Assembly: GCF_030651745.1 (NCBI RefSeq)
Contig: NZ_JAUSCC010000110.1
Span: forward strand, 1-42,703
Reading direction: 5' to 3'
Origin: Methylophaga sp.
GTDB taxonomy: Bacteria; Pseudomonadota; Gammaproteobacteria; Nitrosococcales; Methylophagaceae
Length of the DNA stretch: 42,703 nucleotides
Part shown: one piece after another, positions 17,384 through 25,808 of the stretch
Position numbering within the stretch: the stretch's first letter is position 1
Layout: every line of letters starts with the position of its first letter
Notes under the pieces: model-generated
Database searches by the model: none
Told to the model about the DNA's origin: nothing
What the model saw: only the letters and a program-made list of their open reading frames with translations
Made by a program: the position numbers and the translations under genes

Positions 17384-17416
17384 CTTAAGTTTCCCTTAAG
17401 TTTCATGTCTGACAAT
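17384..17416 (+). promoter_or_regulatory. PmrA-type box and promoter of the methyltransferase-kinase unit
   Basis: Two perfect CTTAAG half-sites (17384-17389, 17395-17400) flank TTTCC. A -10-like GACAAT at 17411-17416 follows after ten bases. The first ATG of the reading frame (17415) falls inside this -10, so transcription would begin after it and translation must use the ATG at 17448. Confidence 0.78.
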
Positions 17417-17447
17417 GCTGTTTCCTTATCTTATTGGGCAACAGCAC

Positions 17448-18137
17448 ATGTCAGACCAAACTACCCATCAACTTGAATTTGCAGAAAAATATAATGAGCC
17501 TCATGCCAAGGCTTATTTTTATAAGCATACCGATGGTTTAGCAAGGAAATTGTCAAACTGGCGTGATCAGCAGATCGCCAGAAAAGCCTTAAAGATTGCT
17601 GGTGACCCCTTGAGTGTGCTGGATGTCCCTTGTGGCACAGGTCGCTTTTGGAAGGTGCTGACTGAGAACTCTGACAGAATTGTTTACGCCAGCGACAACA
17701 GTCAAAAAATGATTGATATCGGCTTACAATATCGTGACAAGCAACTTACCAAGAAAATACAAACGTCTAAAGCTTCTGCTTTTTCGTTACCGGTGAGTGA
17801 TGGTTATGTCGATACTATTTTCTGCATCCGTTTATTGCATCATATTGGAGATGCCGAAGATCGTCTTGAGTTGTTAAAAGAATTTTATCGTGTGACCAAA
17901 TCAACAGTGATTATCTCGTTGTGGGTGGATGGAAACTTTAAAGCATGGAGAAGAAAAAAACTCGAATCAAGCAGAACTGAACGACAGTATCAGAACCGTT
18001 TTGTCATTCCCCGTCATATTATTGAAAAAGAATTTAACGAGGCAGGTTTTCGTATAAAAGCCTATCTGGACTTCCTGCCGAAATACGCGATGTGGCGGAC
18101 TTATATTCTCGAAAAAGATGAGAATATGTCATGCTAA
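17448..18137 (+). CDS. class I SAM-dependent methyltransferase
   Basis: This 229-residue protein has the SAM-binding motif I VLDVPCGTGRFW, an acidic residue after the second strand (YASDNS), motif IV DTIFCIRLLHHIG and a post-motif LLKEFYRVTK, all of a Methyltransf_11/25-type fold. There is no TM or signal, so it acts in the cytoplasm. The substrate is unknown. I use the ATG at 17448 because the upstream in-frame ATG lies in the predicted -10. It overlaps the following kinase-like gene by seven bases. Pairing with an InaA-like kinase under a PmrA-type box hints at a role in envelope lipid or LPS modification. Confidence 0.82.
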   Translation: MSDQTTHQLEFAEKYNEPHAKAYFYKHTDGLARKLSNWRDQQIARKALKIAGDPLSVLDVPCGTGRFWKVLTENSDRIVYASDNSQKMIDIGLQYRDKQLTKKIQTSKASAFSLPVSDGYVDTIFCIRLLHHIGDAEDRLELLKEFYRVTKSTVIISLWVDGNFKAWRRKKLESSRTERQYQNRFVIPRHIIEKEFNEAGFRIKAYLDFLPKYAMWRTYILEKDENMSC

Positions 18138-18916
18138 ATAACGTCAATCAAATCAGTTTGTTATGTTCTTCTGCAAATCAAAGTAGTGAAGCTTTCGAAG
18201 TTTTTTGGCGTAATAACTCACCCTGGTTTGAGGCGCCAAATATTCGTCGGGGAGGGTGGAGTGGCGTTGTGAAATGTATGATTGATAGTTTTGGGCAACC
18301 GGAAAAAGTCTTTATCAAGCGCCAAGAAAATCATATGACAAGGACGCTTATACATCCAATTAAAGGTATTCCAACATTTTTGCGTGAATACCGTAACATT
18401 CAATCACTTCACGCCAAAAATATACCAACACTGGACGTTTTATATTTTGATACAAAAGCCTCCAAAGCTGTTCTGGTTACTAAAGCATTAGAAGGGTATA
18501 TCAGTTTGGATAAAATTGAACTTTCGACTTTAGTCCCTCAAGACAAAAAAGCACTGATATCCAGCATAGCTAAAATAATCCGTCATTTACATCATTACCA
18601 CTACCAACATAATTGTCTATACCCAAAACACATCATGGTTAGACAACATTCAAATGGTTGGTATGTAAAACTTATTGATCTTGAGAAGTTGAAATATCGT
18701 TTAGTGAAAAAGCGGGCAGTCATCCATGATTTAACAACCTTTCTACGGCATCTAAATGGGATTTGGTCTGCGAGGGATATGGTGATTTTTTTTCAAACTT
18801 ATTTTGAACAATCAAAACTATCGTGTCATTCAAAAAAAATCATTCACGTGGTGTGCAAAAAGATTAAATGGAAAGCCGATGTCAGAAAACAATTTGAATC
18901 AGTACTCATCCCTTGA
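18131..18916 (+). CDS. InaA/WaaP-like lipopolysaccharide kinase family protein
   Basis: This 261-residue protein kinase-like protein of the Kdo/WaaP-InaA group has a glycine-rich start (NIRRGGWSGVVKC), an ATP-binding Lys in KVFIKRQENH, the FLREYRNIQ helix, the catalytic-loop equivalent HNCLYPKHIMV and the metal-binding DLEK motif. In this group the loop is HxxxYPKHI rather than HRD. Such enzymes phosphorylate LPS core sugars or respond to stress (InaA). It starts inside the methyltransferase gene, so it is translationally coupled. Nothing shows its substrate directly. Confidence 0.82.
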   Translation: MLNNVNQISLLCSSANQSSEAFEVFWRNNSPWFEAPNIRRGGWSGVVKCMIDSFGQPEKVFIKRQENHMTRTLIHPIKGIPTFLREYRNIQSLHAKNIPTLDVLYFDTKASKAVLVTKALEGYISLDKIELSTLVPQDKKALISSIAKIIRHLHHYHYQHNCLYPKHIMVRQHSNGWYVKLIDLEKLKYRLVKKRAVIHDLTTFLRHLNGIWSARDMVIFFQTYFEQSKLSCHSKKIIHVVCKKIKWKADVRKQFESVLIP

Positions 18917-18994
18917 TTGTGAATTTACAGGAAATGAGAGACACCTAAATCAGAATGATAGATTTAATCCCCAAACCGAACTTATATTAGGGAT

Positions 18995-19032
18995 TTACAG
19001 TTTAGAGTCGAACCGCACAGGCGAAACTGTAA
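18995..19032. repeat. 9-bp perfect inverted repeat
   Basis: TTACAGTTT (18995-19003) pairs with AAACTGTAA (19024-19032) across a 20-base loop, downstream of the kinase-like gene. There is no T-run directly after it, so it is not a standard terminator. Confidence 0.5.
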
Positions 19033-19058
19033 GTTTCTATTCAAGTCCGCCCGTTAGT

Positions 19059-19082
19059 CCAGAAAGTCAGTTTATGTTTCAT
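19059..19082 (-). repeat. 24-bp copy of the small-peptide gene start
   Basis: On the minus strand this begins ATGAAACATAAACTGACTTT and continues to a Trp codon, matching the first eight codons of the frame at 6241-6321 with one silent difference. After that the frame diverges and stops after 13 codons. It looks like a broken duplicate. Confidence 0.5.
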
Positions 19083-19094
19083 AGCAATACTTAA

Positions 19095-19406
19095 TCACGG
19101 CTGCTGAGCAACACATTCTTCAAATGTTTTTCTTTTGAAGTCATCAATTGCCTGCTGCTTACCTTCATTGGTTTCCGCCACCGGTTGTTGATAGGCGCTA
19201 AGCAATAAGCCTCGTGTGACATTGCCCATAGCGTTTTCCATGGCTTCATGGATAGGCGTGTTCATCTGCCTGAACAACATATATGAACCAGCCTTACTGG
19301 CCCAGTCTTCACATACTTGGTTCTCTGTGGTTTGTTCAGCCTGAACGGTTAACGTATTAAGCGATAACAAAAAGCCAAAACAAATACTTACAGATAACTT
19401 TTTCAT
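19095..19406 (-). CDS. small secreted protein of unknown function
   Basis: I do not recognise a named family for this 103-residue protein. It has a clear Sec signal peptide (MKKLSVSICFGFLLSLN, cleavage after VQA near residue 23). The 80-residue mature part is helical and polar with two cysteines (VCEDW and EECVAQQ, near the two ends), which could form a disulfide in the periplasm. It stands alone on the minus strand, and its stop is close to the end of the opposing kinase unit. Confidence 0.72.
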   Translation of the reverse strand: MKKLSVSICFGFLLSLNTLTVQAEQTTENQVCEDWASKAGSYMLFRQMNTPIHEAMENAMGNVTRGLLLSAYQQPVAETNEGKQQAIDDFKRKTFEECVAQQP

Positions 19407-19547
19407 CTAATCAGCCTATATCTTTTAATAGACGAGAAAATAACCCGATTAAGATGAAGATTATGTCAAGGAGCTTAAAACAAACCTTATTAACGATATC
19501 GTTGCAGCGGTTGTGGGTTTGGCTTTGTCTCGTCTAACTTTAAACGG

Positions 19548-19576
19548 AAAAAGGTCAGCATTGGACTGACCTTTTT
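19548..19576. terminator. bidirectional terminator
   Basis: AAAAAGGTCAG (19548-19558) and CTGACCTTTTT (19566-19576) form an 11-bp hairpin with a seven-base loop and A/T tails on both strands. On the minus strand it ends the alcohol dehydrogenase gene. Confidence 0.88.
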
Positions 19577-19605
19577 CGTTAGATTCTTAAGATTTTCTGA
19601 TATTT

Positions 19606-20652
19606 TTAGGCTGTTAATGACGCCATATCAATCACAAATCGATAGCGAACATCGGATTTTTCCATTCGATCAAAGGCTTCATTAATCTCATCCATTTTGA
19701 TCATTTCGCACTCTGGCAAAATATTCATTCGTCCACAAAAATCCAGCATTTCCTGCGTTTCTGCAATGCCGCCAATCAATGAACCCGCAATGCGACGTCG
19801 ACCAAAAATCATCGGTGCAGTATTAGGTCCTTCTACTGGCCCAATTTGGCCTACCAATACCAGCGTTGCATCGTTATCCAGTAATGGAATGTAGGGATTT
19901 AAATCATGATTCACTGGCACCGTATCGATAATCAGATCAAATGCTGAACCGGCAGCCGTCATGGCTGCTTCATCTTTAGATACCAGAAACGCATGGGCAC
20001 CCAGATCCATTGCATCCTGCTTTTTGTTTGGCGAAGTGCTGATAACGGTCACATGAGCACCTAATCCAACCGCCAATTTAATCGCCATATGACCCAAGCC
20101 ACCCATTCCAACCACACCGACTCGACTTCCAGGACCAACATTCCATTCTCTTAAAGGCGAATAGGTTGTAATGCCCGCGCAGAGGAGTGGGGCAGCAAGC
20201 GCCAAATCAAGGTTTTCAGGGATGCGTAATACAAATTCTTCTCGCACGACCAAATGCTTTGAATATCCACCCTGTGTAATATCACCGGTAATTCTGTCCG
20301 GTGAACCATAGGTCAAGGTAAAGCCATTGCGGCAATACTGCTCATGATCGTTATGGCATTCATCGCATTCCTGGCAGCTATCGACCATACAACCCACAGC
20401 GACGTTTTCACCTGGTTTAAATTTCGTCACCGCAGAGCCAACTTCGATGATCCGACCAACAATCTCATGACCAGGAACTACCGGATAAATTGATCCACCC
20501 CAGTCATTTCTCGCCACATGTAAATCGGAGTGACAGACCCCGCAATAAAGAATTTCTATCGCAATATCATTGGCTCTTAAATCACGTCGCTCAAACGATA
20601 AAGGAGTAAGGGGTGATTCAGAAGAGTTTGCTGCATAACCGATTGTTTTCAT
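19606..20652 (-). CDS. zinc alcohol dehydrogenase, YahK/CAD type
   Basis: This 348-residue NADP(H)-type medium-chain dehydrogenase reduces aldehydes to alcohols. The catalytic zinc ligands are in CGVCHSDLH and PGHEIVG, the structural zinc cysteines in CMVDSCQECDECHNDHEQYC, and the Rossmann motif is GVVGMGGLGHMAIK. The length matches E. coli YahK (349 aa). The reading frame extends 16 codons upstream, but the ATG at 20650-20652 has AGGAGT seven bases before it and gives the usual family start (MKTIGYAA). It is a single-gene unit with a terminator downstream. Confidence 0.94.
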   Translation of the reverse strand: MKTIGYAANSSESPLTPLSFERRDLRANDIAIEILYCGVCHSDLHVARNDWGGSIYPVVPGHEIVGRIIEVGSAVTKFKPGENVAVGCMVDSCQECDECHNDHEQYCRNGFTLTYGSPDRITGDITQGGYSKHLVVREEFVLRIPENLDLALAAPLLCAGITTYSPLREWNVGPGSRVGVVGMGGLGHMAIKLAVGLGAHVTVISTSPNKKQDAMDLGAHAFLVSKDEAAMTAAGSAFDLIIDTVPVNHDLNPYIPLLDNDATLVLVGQIGPVEGPNTAPMIFGRRRIAGSLIGGIAETQEMLDFCGRMNILPECEMIKMDEINEAFDRMEKSDVRYRFVIDMASLTA

Positions 20653-20855
20653 AATGACTCCTATTAGAACTAGAGGGGGAATGGTGACCTGACATATCAA
20701 GATAAATCCAGAATCCTGAACCTGCTTAAAGATACCGCAGCTTTAATTAACTTATTATTAAATTCAAAATTTAAGATCGGTGAAGATTGAGCTAAACAGA
20801 GTGTTCAGAAGCATGTTTTGATTAACGGGCGCGTCAACAGTTGTATCGCAAAAAT

Positions 20856-20903
20856 GCTCAGCTTTTAAATTCTGAGCCATTTTAAAAGACCAATCCTTTT
20901 TTG
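20856..20903. repeat. dispersed AT-rich repeat, copy A
   Basis: A stretch of about 46 bases starting CTCAGCTTTTAAATTCTGAG resembles the one at 36152-36196 at roughly 40 of 46 positions. It contains the inverted pair CTCAG/CTGAG around an AT core. It lies between the stop of the MocR gene and the alcohol dehydrogenase gene. The rest of 20701-20924 is AT-rich and shows no gene. Confidence 0.5.
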
Positions 20904-20924
20904 TGTAAAAGCAATATTCTCAGC

Positions 20925-22328
20925 CTAGAAAACAATATCAGCAAGATGTTGTGGGCCATTCAGCATTTCCTCAACTAGTAATAATTTTTCTTTGCATTCG
21001 TGGCGTTCGTAGGGGCCGCCCAGGCATAGTCGGATAAAGTGGTGCGGTTTGTTATCCAGACTAAATGCTGCACATGAAACGGCGCTGACACCTTGGTTAC
21101 GCAGTTTTAACGCTAATTCAGATGGGTTTAACTTGGCGATCTTTGGCACGCTTAGCCACAAATGAAATCCTTCCGGATCGGCATAAAACTGCTGATCGAA
21201 GAAAATATCTTCAGCCATTTTCTGCCGATGTTTTGCCTCGGTACGAATCTCTTTGATCATCAAGTCTACGGTGCCATCGGTGATCCACTTTGTAGACAGT
21301 GCGTTGGTTATCGGGCTGGACATAACGGTCAATGCACGAAGTGCCGCATTCAGACGTTTGGTCAGACGTGGATTCGGTGACTGAATATAGGCGATGCGTA
21401 ATCCAGGGCCAAAACATTTGGATAACCCAGAGATGTAGTAGGTCAGATCGGGGGCCAGTTCTGCAAATGTCTTGATTTTTGTACTGGGCAACATGGCATA
21501 GGCGTCATCTTCAATGATGGGAATGTTATAACGCAGTGCAACATCTACCAGCGCTTCACGGCGATGTAAGGGAATCGTGGTGGTGGTGGGGTTTTGGATA
21601 GTTGGGTTGATATAAAGCGCTTTGACTTCGCCACTTTTACAGATGGTTTCAAACGGTTTTACCAACGGCCCGCTGCTATCTGAAGCAATTGAGTGCAGCT
21701 TAATATCCAGCTGTGCAGCAATGGCTTTGAGGCCGGGATAGGTCAGATTGCTGCTGCAAACAAGTCCTCCTTCTGCTGTCAGTATGGTTAATATCGCCAT
21801 TAGACTGGAGTGTGCGCCCGGACTCACCAGGATCCGTTCATAGTCAACGTTTGGTAATCGTCTGCCCAACCATTGCATGCCGGCTTCTTTATCAACTTCA
21901 CTGCCACCAAACTCGTCATAACGCAGCAAAGAGTAGATTTCCCGTTCGCTAAAAACGTCTTTGGCACCAGTAATGATTTTGTTTATCAGCCCAGGAGATG
22001 ACGGCTCGATAGACATGTTCATTGTCATTTCTGGTCGGCGATTATCCGATAATTTGATATTTGGAACATTTCCCTTAACAAAGGTCCCGGCACCGGGACG
22101 TGAGTCGATGAGACCGCGATTTTTGGCTTCTTTGAATGCCCTGGCGATGGTGGTGTAATTTAAATCAAGCGCTTCAGCGAGTTCTCTCAAGCCAGGCAGT
22201 TTATCCCGGGCTTGCAAATTGCCATTTTTCACATCGGTTGCAATCAGATCCGCGATAAACAGATACGCCGGTTTATTGTTTACTTCCTTGAGCTTTGTTG
22301 CCCATCTTTTCATATCAACTGTATTCAT
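20925..22328 (-). CDS. MocR-type (GntR plus aminotransferase fold) regulator
   Basis: This 467-residue regulator has an N-terminal GntR winged helix (LPGLRELAEALDLNYTTIAR, then GLIDSRPGAGTFV) fused to a fold-type I aminotransferase domain with a PLP-binding lysine in SGLSKCFGPGLR. MocR proteins bind PLP and an amine or amino acid and act on direct-repeat operators, often controlling the divergent gene. The neighbouring divergent unit is the Nit1C cluster, and repeated ATCCAATCAATT and TTGATTGCAT motifs fill the gap between. It probably controls that cluster in place of the sigma-54 type activator described for some Nit1C loci. The effector is not known. Confidence 0.9.
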   Translation of the reverse strand: MNTVDMKRWATKLKEVNNKPAYLFIADLIATDVKNGNLQARDKLPGLRELAEALDLNYTTIARAFKEAKNRGLIDSRPGAGTFVKGNVPNIKLSDNRRPEMTMNMSIEPSSPGLINKIITGAKDVFSEREIYSLLRYDEFGGSEVDKEAGMQWLGRRLPNVDYERILVSPGAHSSLMAILTILTAEGGLVCSSNLTYPGLKAIAAQLDIKLHSIASDSSGPLVKPFETICKSGEVKALYINPTIQNPTTTTIPLHRREALVDVALRYNIPIIEDDAYAMLPSTKIKTFAELAPDLTYYISGLSKCFGPGLRIAYIQSPNPRLTKRLNAALRALTVMSSPITNALSTKWITDGTVDLMIKEIRTEAKHRQKMAEDIFFDQQFYADPEGFHLWLSVPKIAKLNPSELALKLRNQGVSAVSCAAFSLDNKPHHFIRLCLGGPYERHECKEKLLLVEEMLNGPQHLADIVF

Positions 22329-22626
22329 ATAAATCCAATCAATTATCCAATTAACTTTCCAATCAATGCACCATAATGCAACATATTTGGCACCTTACAG
22401 CACCAGCAAAGTGCATATAATCTGCTGATTTGTATGGTTATATCACCAGACAATCTAGTAGTTACCTCAGATTAAAACTTTTTTCTGCAGTTTAAAGTTT
22501 TAGTGCTATTTGTTGATTGCATCTTGATTGCATTTTTGATGCCAAAGCATGGCACAGCCGTTGCTCCAGTTAAATTGAACACTGCATTGCAGTGATTGTT
22601 ATCCAATCAATTTTAAGGAGTATTTA
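22329..22626. promoter_or_regulatory. divergent control region with repeated half-sites
   Basis: ATCCAATCAATT occurs at 22333-22344 and again at 22601-22612, with close variants at 22345-22355 and 22357-22368. TTGATTGCAT occurs twice in tandem at 22513-22522 and 22524-22533, 11 bases apart, about one helical turn. A -10-like TATAAT sits near 22415-22420. The spaced direct repeats fit MocR binding. The copy at 22601 directly precedes the AAGGAG ribosome binding site of the first Nit1C gene. Confidence 0.6.
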
Positions 22627-23109
22627 ATGCCTACCGTTACAGTACCGAAACATCAAGATGGTGACTTTTTTGTCGATTACGAAGAAAAAGTCTTTGAAGA
22701 CGTTAAAGCCAATCCCGGTGATAAAGCCCTCGTTACTTTCCATACAGTTGCTTTTGAAGGCTCTATCGGTTTCGTCAATATGTTGCAGGCAACACGTTTG
22801 CTACGTAAAGGTTATGAAACCTCCATTCTGCTTTATGGCCCTGGCGTTACCTTGGGCTTACAACGCGGCTTTCCGACACTGGGTGATGAAGCATTTCCTG
22901 GTCACCTGAACTTCAATAATCAGTTGAAAAAATTCATGTCTGAAGGGGGCAAAGTCTATGCCTGCCGCTTTGCGTTACAGGCGTTGTATGGACATGGCGA
23001 GCCATCTTTAATTGAAGGTGTCACCCCAATCAATCCGCTGGACGTGCTGGATCTGAAACTGCTGCATGTCAGAGACAATGCCTTGATCATTGATACATGG
23101 ACTGTCTAA
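22627..23109 (+). CDS. Nit1C conserved protein, MSMEG_0572/Sll0783 family
   Basis: This 160-residue cytoplasmic protein of the nitrogen-starvation response family always accompanies the Nit1-type nitrilase. It has a DsrE-like look, with strand-helix repeats such as [40 protein letters not shown] and [18 protein letters not shown] containing one cysteine in the last. Its biochemical role is not established. It is the first gene of the divergent cluster and follows AAGGAG by seven bases. Twelve bases separate it from the nitrilase. Confidence 0.9.
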   Translation: MPTVTVPKHQDGDFFVDYEEKVFEDVKANPGDKALVTFHTVAFEGSIGFVNMLQATRLLRKGYETSILLYGPGVTLGLQRGFPTLGDEAFPGHLNFNNQLKKFMSEGGKVYACRFALQALYGHGEPSLIEGVTPINPLDVLDLKLLHVRDNALIIDTWTV

Positions 23110-23121
23110 CCAGGAGCGGTC

Positions 23122-24141
23122 ATGACAACTATTCCTCGAATTGTTAAGGCTGCTGCTGTTCAGCTCTCTCCGGATTTGGAGAGAGCTGATGGTACCGTGC
23201 TTAAAGTGCTGGACATGATTGATGAAGCGGCATCAAAAGGCGTTCAGATCATCGTCTTTCCAGAGACATTTGTTCCGTACTATCCGTATTTTTCCTTTAT
23301 CACTCCGCCAGTCAGTGCCGGAAAAGCCCATCTGGCTTTATATGAAGCTTCTGTTGTGGTGCCAGGCCCGGTTACCGACGTTATCGGCCAGCGGGCTAAA
23401 AAGCATGAAATGGTCGTGGTTCTGGGTGTTAACGAACGGGATCATGGCAGTTTGTACAACACACAGATCATCTTTAACACTAATGGCGAAATTGCTTTAA
23501 AACGTCGAAAAATAACCCCGACATACCATGAACGAATGATTTGGGGCCAAGGCGATGCCTCCGGGCTAAAAGTTGCCGAAACCAGTATTGGCCGAGTCGG
23601 CGCGCTGGCTTGTTGGGAGCATTACAATCCACTGGCACGCTATGCCTTGATGACCCAGCATGAAGAAATCCATTGCAGCCAATTTCCGGGCTCATTGGTC
23701 GGGCCAATCTTTGCCGATCAAATTGAAGTGACTATCCGGCATCACGCACTTGAATCAGGTTGCTTTGTGGTCAACTCGACAGGTTGGTTGACCGATGCCC
23801 AGATTGAATCCATCACCACTGATCCCAAAATGCAAACAGCACTTCGAGATGGCTGCAACACGGCCATTATTTCACCTGAAGGCAATCACCTGGCTACGCC
23901 AATCAAAGAGGGCGAAGGTTTAGTGATCGCCGATCTTGATATGAGTTTGATTACCAAGCGCAAACGCATGATGGATTCGGTTGGGCACTACGCCAGACCA
24001 GAGCTGTTAAGTCTGGTCATTCGTGATCAACCTGCCAGCTACAGCATGCCAATGCCAGCCACCACACAGCAGACCGACACTACTATTTCGGGAGAAGTCA
24101 AAGATGAATACAGCACTTTCCAAACAACGTTTGCTGACTGA
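23122..24141 (+). CDS. nitC: Nit1-type nitrilase
   Basis: This 339-residue carbon-nitrogen hydrolase has the Glu-Lys-Cys triad visible as Glu48 ([13 protein letters not shown]), Lys130 ([11 protein letters not shown]) and Cys164 ([12 protein letters not shown]). It belongs to the Nit1 branch that is tied to the conserved seven-gene Nit1C cluster. In cyanotrophic bacteria this cluster has been linked to growth on cyanide as nitrogen source, but the immediate substrate is probably an organic nitrile formed in the cell. The tail after residue 310 (Thr/Gln-rich) overlaps the radical SAM gene by 38 bases. AGGAGCGGTC precedes the ATG. Confidence 0.95.
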   Translation: MTTIPRIVKAAAVQLSPDLERADGTVLKVLDMIDEAASKGVQIIVFPETFVPYYPYFSFITPPVSAGKAHLALYEASVVVPGPVTDVIGQRAKKHEMVVVLGVNERDHGSLYNTQIIFNTNGEIALKRRKITPTYHERMIWGQGDASGLKVAETSIGRVGALACWEHYNPLARYALMTQHEEIHCSQFPGSLVGPIFADQIEVTIRHHALESGCFVVNSTGWLTDAQIESITTDPKMQTALRDGCNTAIISPEGNHLATPIKEGEGLVIADLDMSLITKRKRMMDSVGHYARPELLSLVIRDQPASYSMPMPATTQQTDTTISGEVKDEYSTFQTTFAD

Positions 24142-25216
24142 ATTACAAAGCTCTGGGATCCGTCTGACCTCAACTGACACTCAGCATGTCAGTCGACGAG
24201 GTGGGGCAGGGCCATCTGATCATCAGGCCGTCACTATTGATGGCACCACGATCATGGTCCCGGTTTATACGCACTCTGCCCGAGATTCTGATTTCACCAT
24301 TGAATCGGACAAAGGCGCTTTGCTAAAAAAATCTATTCCGATCAGTGTGGTGGGTTTTTCTCAAACACCCAGGTTTTATGCTTTATCAACGGCAGAAGGG
24401 ATCCCTTATTCACATATCGCCACCTTGCACAGTAAAGATGTCTTAGCGACCACCGTTTTACAAACCTGCATTCGCTATGAAAGCCGGCGAAAAGCCTGCA
24501 AATTTTGTTCGATTGGGCAATCGCTCGACGCAGGAAGAACCGTTGCCCGTAAAACACCTGAGCAATTAGCCGAGGTAGCTAGGGCAGCGGTTGAACTGGA
24601 TGGCATCAAACATATGGTAATGACCACTGGCACACCGATAGGCCCAGCGCGTGGCGCGGATGTGCTGTGTGACAGTGCCAAAGCCATTAAAGCTGCTGTG
24701 AATATTCCGATTCAGGCGCAATGTGAGCCGCCTGCCGATTATGGCTGGTTTGAAAAAATGAAATTGGCCGGCATTGATTCGCTAGGTATGCATCTTGAAG
24801 TTATCACCCCGGAATTGCGCCAAAAACTGATGCCCGGCAAAGCTGAAGTCAGTCTGGATACCTACTATGAAGCCTTTGAAGTGGCTGTAGAAGTCTTTGG
24901 TCGCGGTCAAGTCAGCACCTACATTCTGGCTGGACTCGGCGATACACAAGAAGTATTGGTCGAAACCGCTGGCAAATTGATTGATCTGGGCGTTTATCCA
25001 TTTGTGGTGCCGTTTGTACCAATCCACGGTACGCCACTCGAAGATCATCCGCCGCCATCTGCTGACTTTATGGAGTCTGTGCTGGGCCCCATCGCTTCCA
25101 TGTTGCAGCAAGCCAATATGCTGTCTGCAGATATTAAAGCCGGCTGCGGCCGCTGTGGGGCCTGTTCAAGTTTATCCAGCTACGAGCGAGCAGAAACAGT
25201 GAGTAATCAGCTATGA
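24104..25216 (+). CDS. nitD: Nit1C radical SAM protein, MSMEG_0568 family
   Basis: This 370-residue radical SAM protein has an unusual N-terminal cluster, [18 protein letters not shown], giving Cys-x9-Cys-x2-Cys rather than the common Cys-x3-Cys-x2-Cys. A second Cys-rich site, CGRCGACSS, is near the C-terminus and may hold another Fe-S cluster. The barrel includes [11 protein letters not shown] and YILAGLGDT. It should cleave SAM to a 5'-deoxyadenosyl radical; the reaction in the pathway is not known. I take the ATG at 24104 because GGGAGAAGTC lies upstream and it gives a start MNTALSKQ; the longer frame is only the overlap with the nitrilase. Confidence 0.92.
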   Translation: MNTALSKQRLLTELQSSGIRLTSTDTQHVSRRGGAGPSDHQAVTIDGTTIMVPVYTHSARDSDFTIESDKGALLKKSIPISVVGFSQTPRFYALSTAEGIPYSHIATLHSKDVLATTVLQTCIRYESRRKACKFCSIGQSLDAGRTVARKTPEQLAEVARAAVELDGIKHMVMTTGTPIGPARGADVLCDSAKAIKAAVNIPIQAQCEPPADYGWFEKMKLAGIDSLGMHLEVITPELRQKLMPGKAEVSLDTYYEAFEVAVEVFGRGQVSTYILAGLGDTQEVLVETAGKLIDLGVYPFVVPFVPIHGTPLEDHPPPSADFMESVLGPIASMLQQANMLSADIKAGCGRCGACSSLSSYERAETVSNQL

Positions 25217-25806
25217 ACAAACCATCACCGTACTCTGAATTTACGATCAAATGGGCCACTCTGGAGTGGGAGAAAGCACAGGCGTATCAGTTGAGAAAAC
25301 AGGTTTTCTGTGACGAACAGGCGATGTTTGATGAAAGTGATTTGGACGATATCGATAAACAATCCCATCTGATCGTTGCCATCGGCGGCTATGGTGGCTG
25401 GCATGAAGAAATTGTCGGCACAGTACGTATTTATCAGGCAGAACCTGGGATCTGGTACGGCTCTCGATTGGCCGTCAGCAATGATTTCAGGCGACAAGGT
25501 CAATTAGGTCCGGCCTTAATTAAACTGGCCGTCAGCAGTGCGCATGCGATTGGCTGCAGTCATTTTTATGCCCATGTACAGCAACAGAATCAGCGGCTGT
25601 TTGAGCGAATGCATTGGGAAAAAATTGGTGAAATGATTATTCGTGAAACAAACCATGTGGTGATGCAAGCCGATCTAGAGCATTACCCACCCAATTTCAT
25701 TCCTGAAAAAGGTTTTATGGTGAGAAGTCGTTCTCATCATCGAATTCAGCATCTCGCACCCTGCCTGTTACCGGAACACACGCTCAACCTGCAGCAGGCC
25801 ATCTAA
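25213..25806 (+). CDS. nitE: Nit1C GNAT acetyltransferase, MSMEG_0567 family
   Basis: This 197-residue GNAT-fold protein has an early conserved segment EWEKAQAYQLRKQVFCDEQAMF and the acetyl-CoA loop DFRRQGQLGPALIK. The His/Gln-rich second half (CSHFYAHVQQQNQRLFERM) is typical of GNATs. It sits between the radical SAM and AIR-synthase-like genes, starting in an ATGA overlap. The acyl acceptor is unknown; in this cluster it probably modifies the same nitrogen compound. Confidence 0.9.
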   Translation: MNKPSPYSEFTIKWATLEWEKAQAYQLRKQVFCDEQAMFDESDLDDIDKQSHLIVAIGGYGGWHEEIVGTVRIYQAEPGIWYGSRLAVSNDFRRQGQLGPALIKLAVSSAHAIGCSHFYAHVQQQNQRLFERMHWEKIGEMIIRETNHVVMQADLEHYPPNFIPEKGFMVRSRSHHRIQHLAPCLLPEHTLNLQQAI

Positions 25807-25808
25807 GC

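Noticed and set aside
18879..19094. Possible 71-residue gene overlapping the end of the InaA-like kinase gene
   Set aside because: It overlaps the kinase gene in another frame, has no ribosome binding site, and its sequence runs through repeat remnants.
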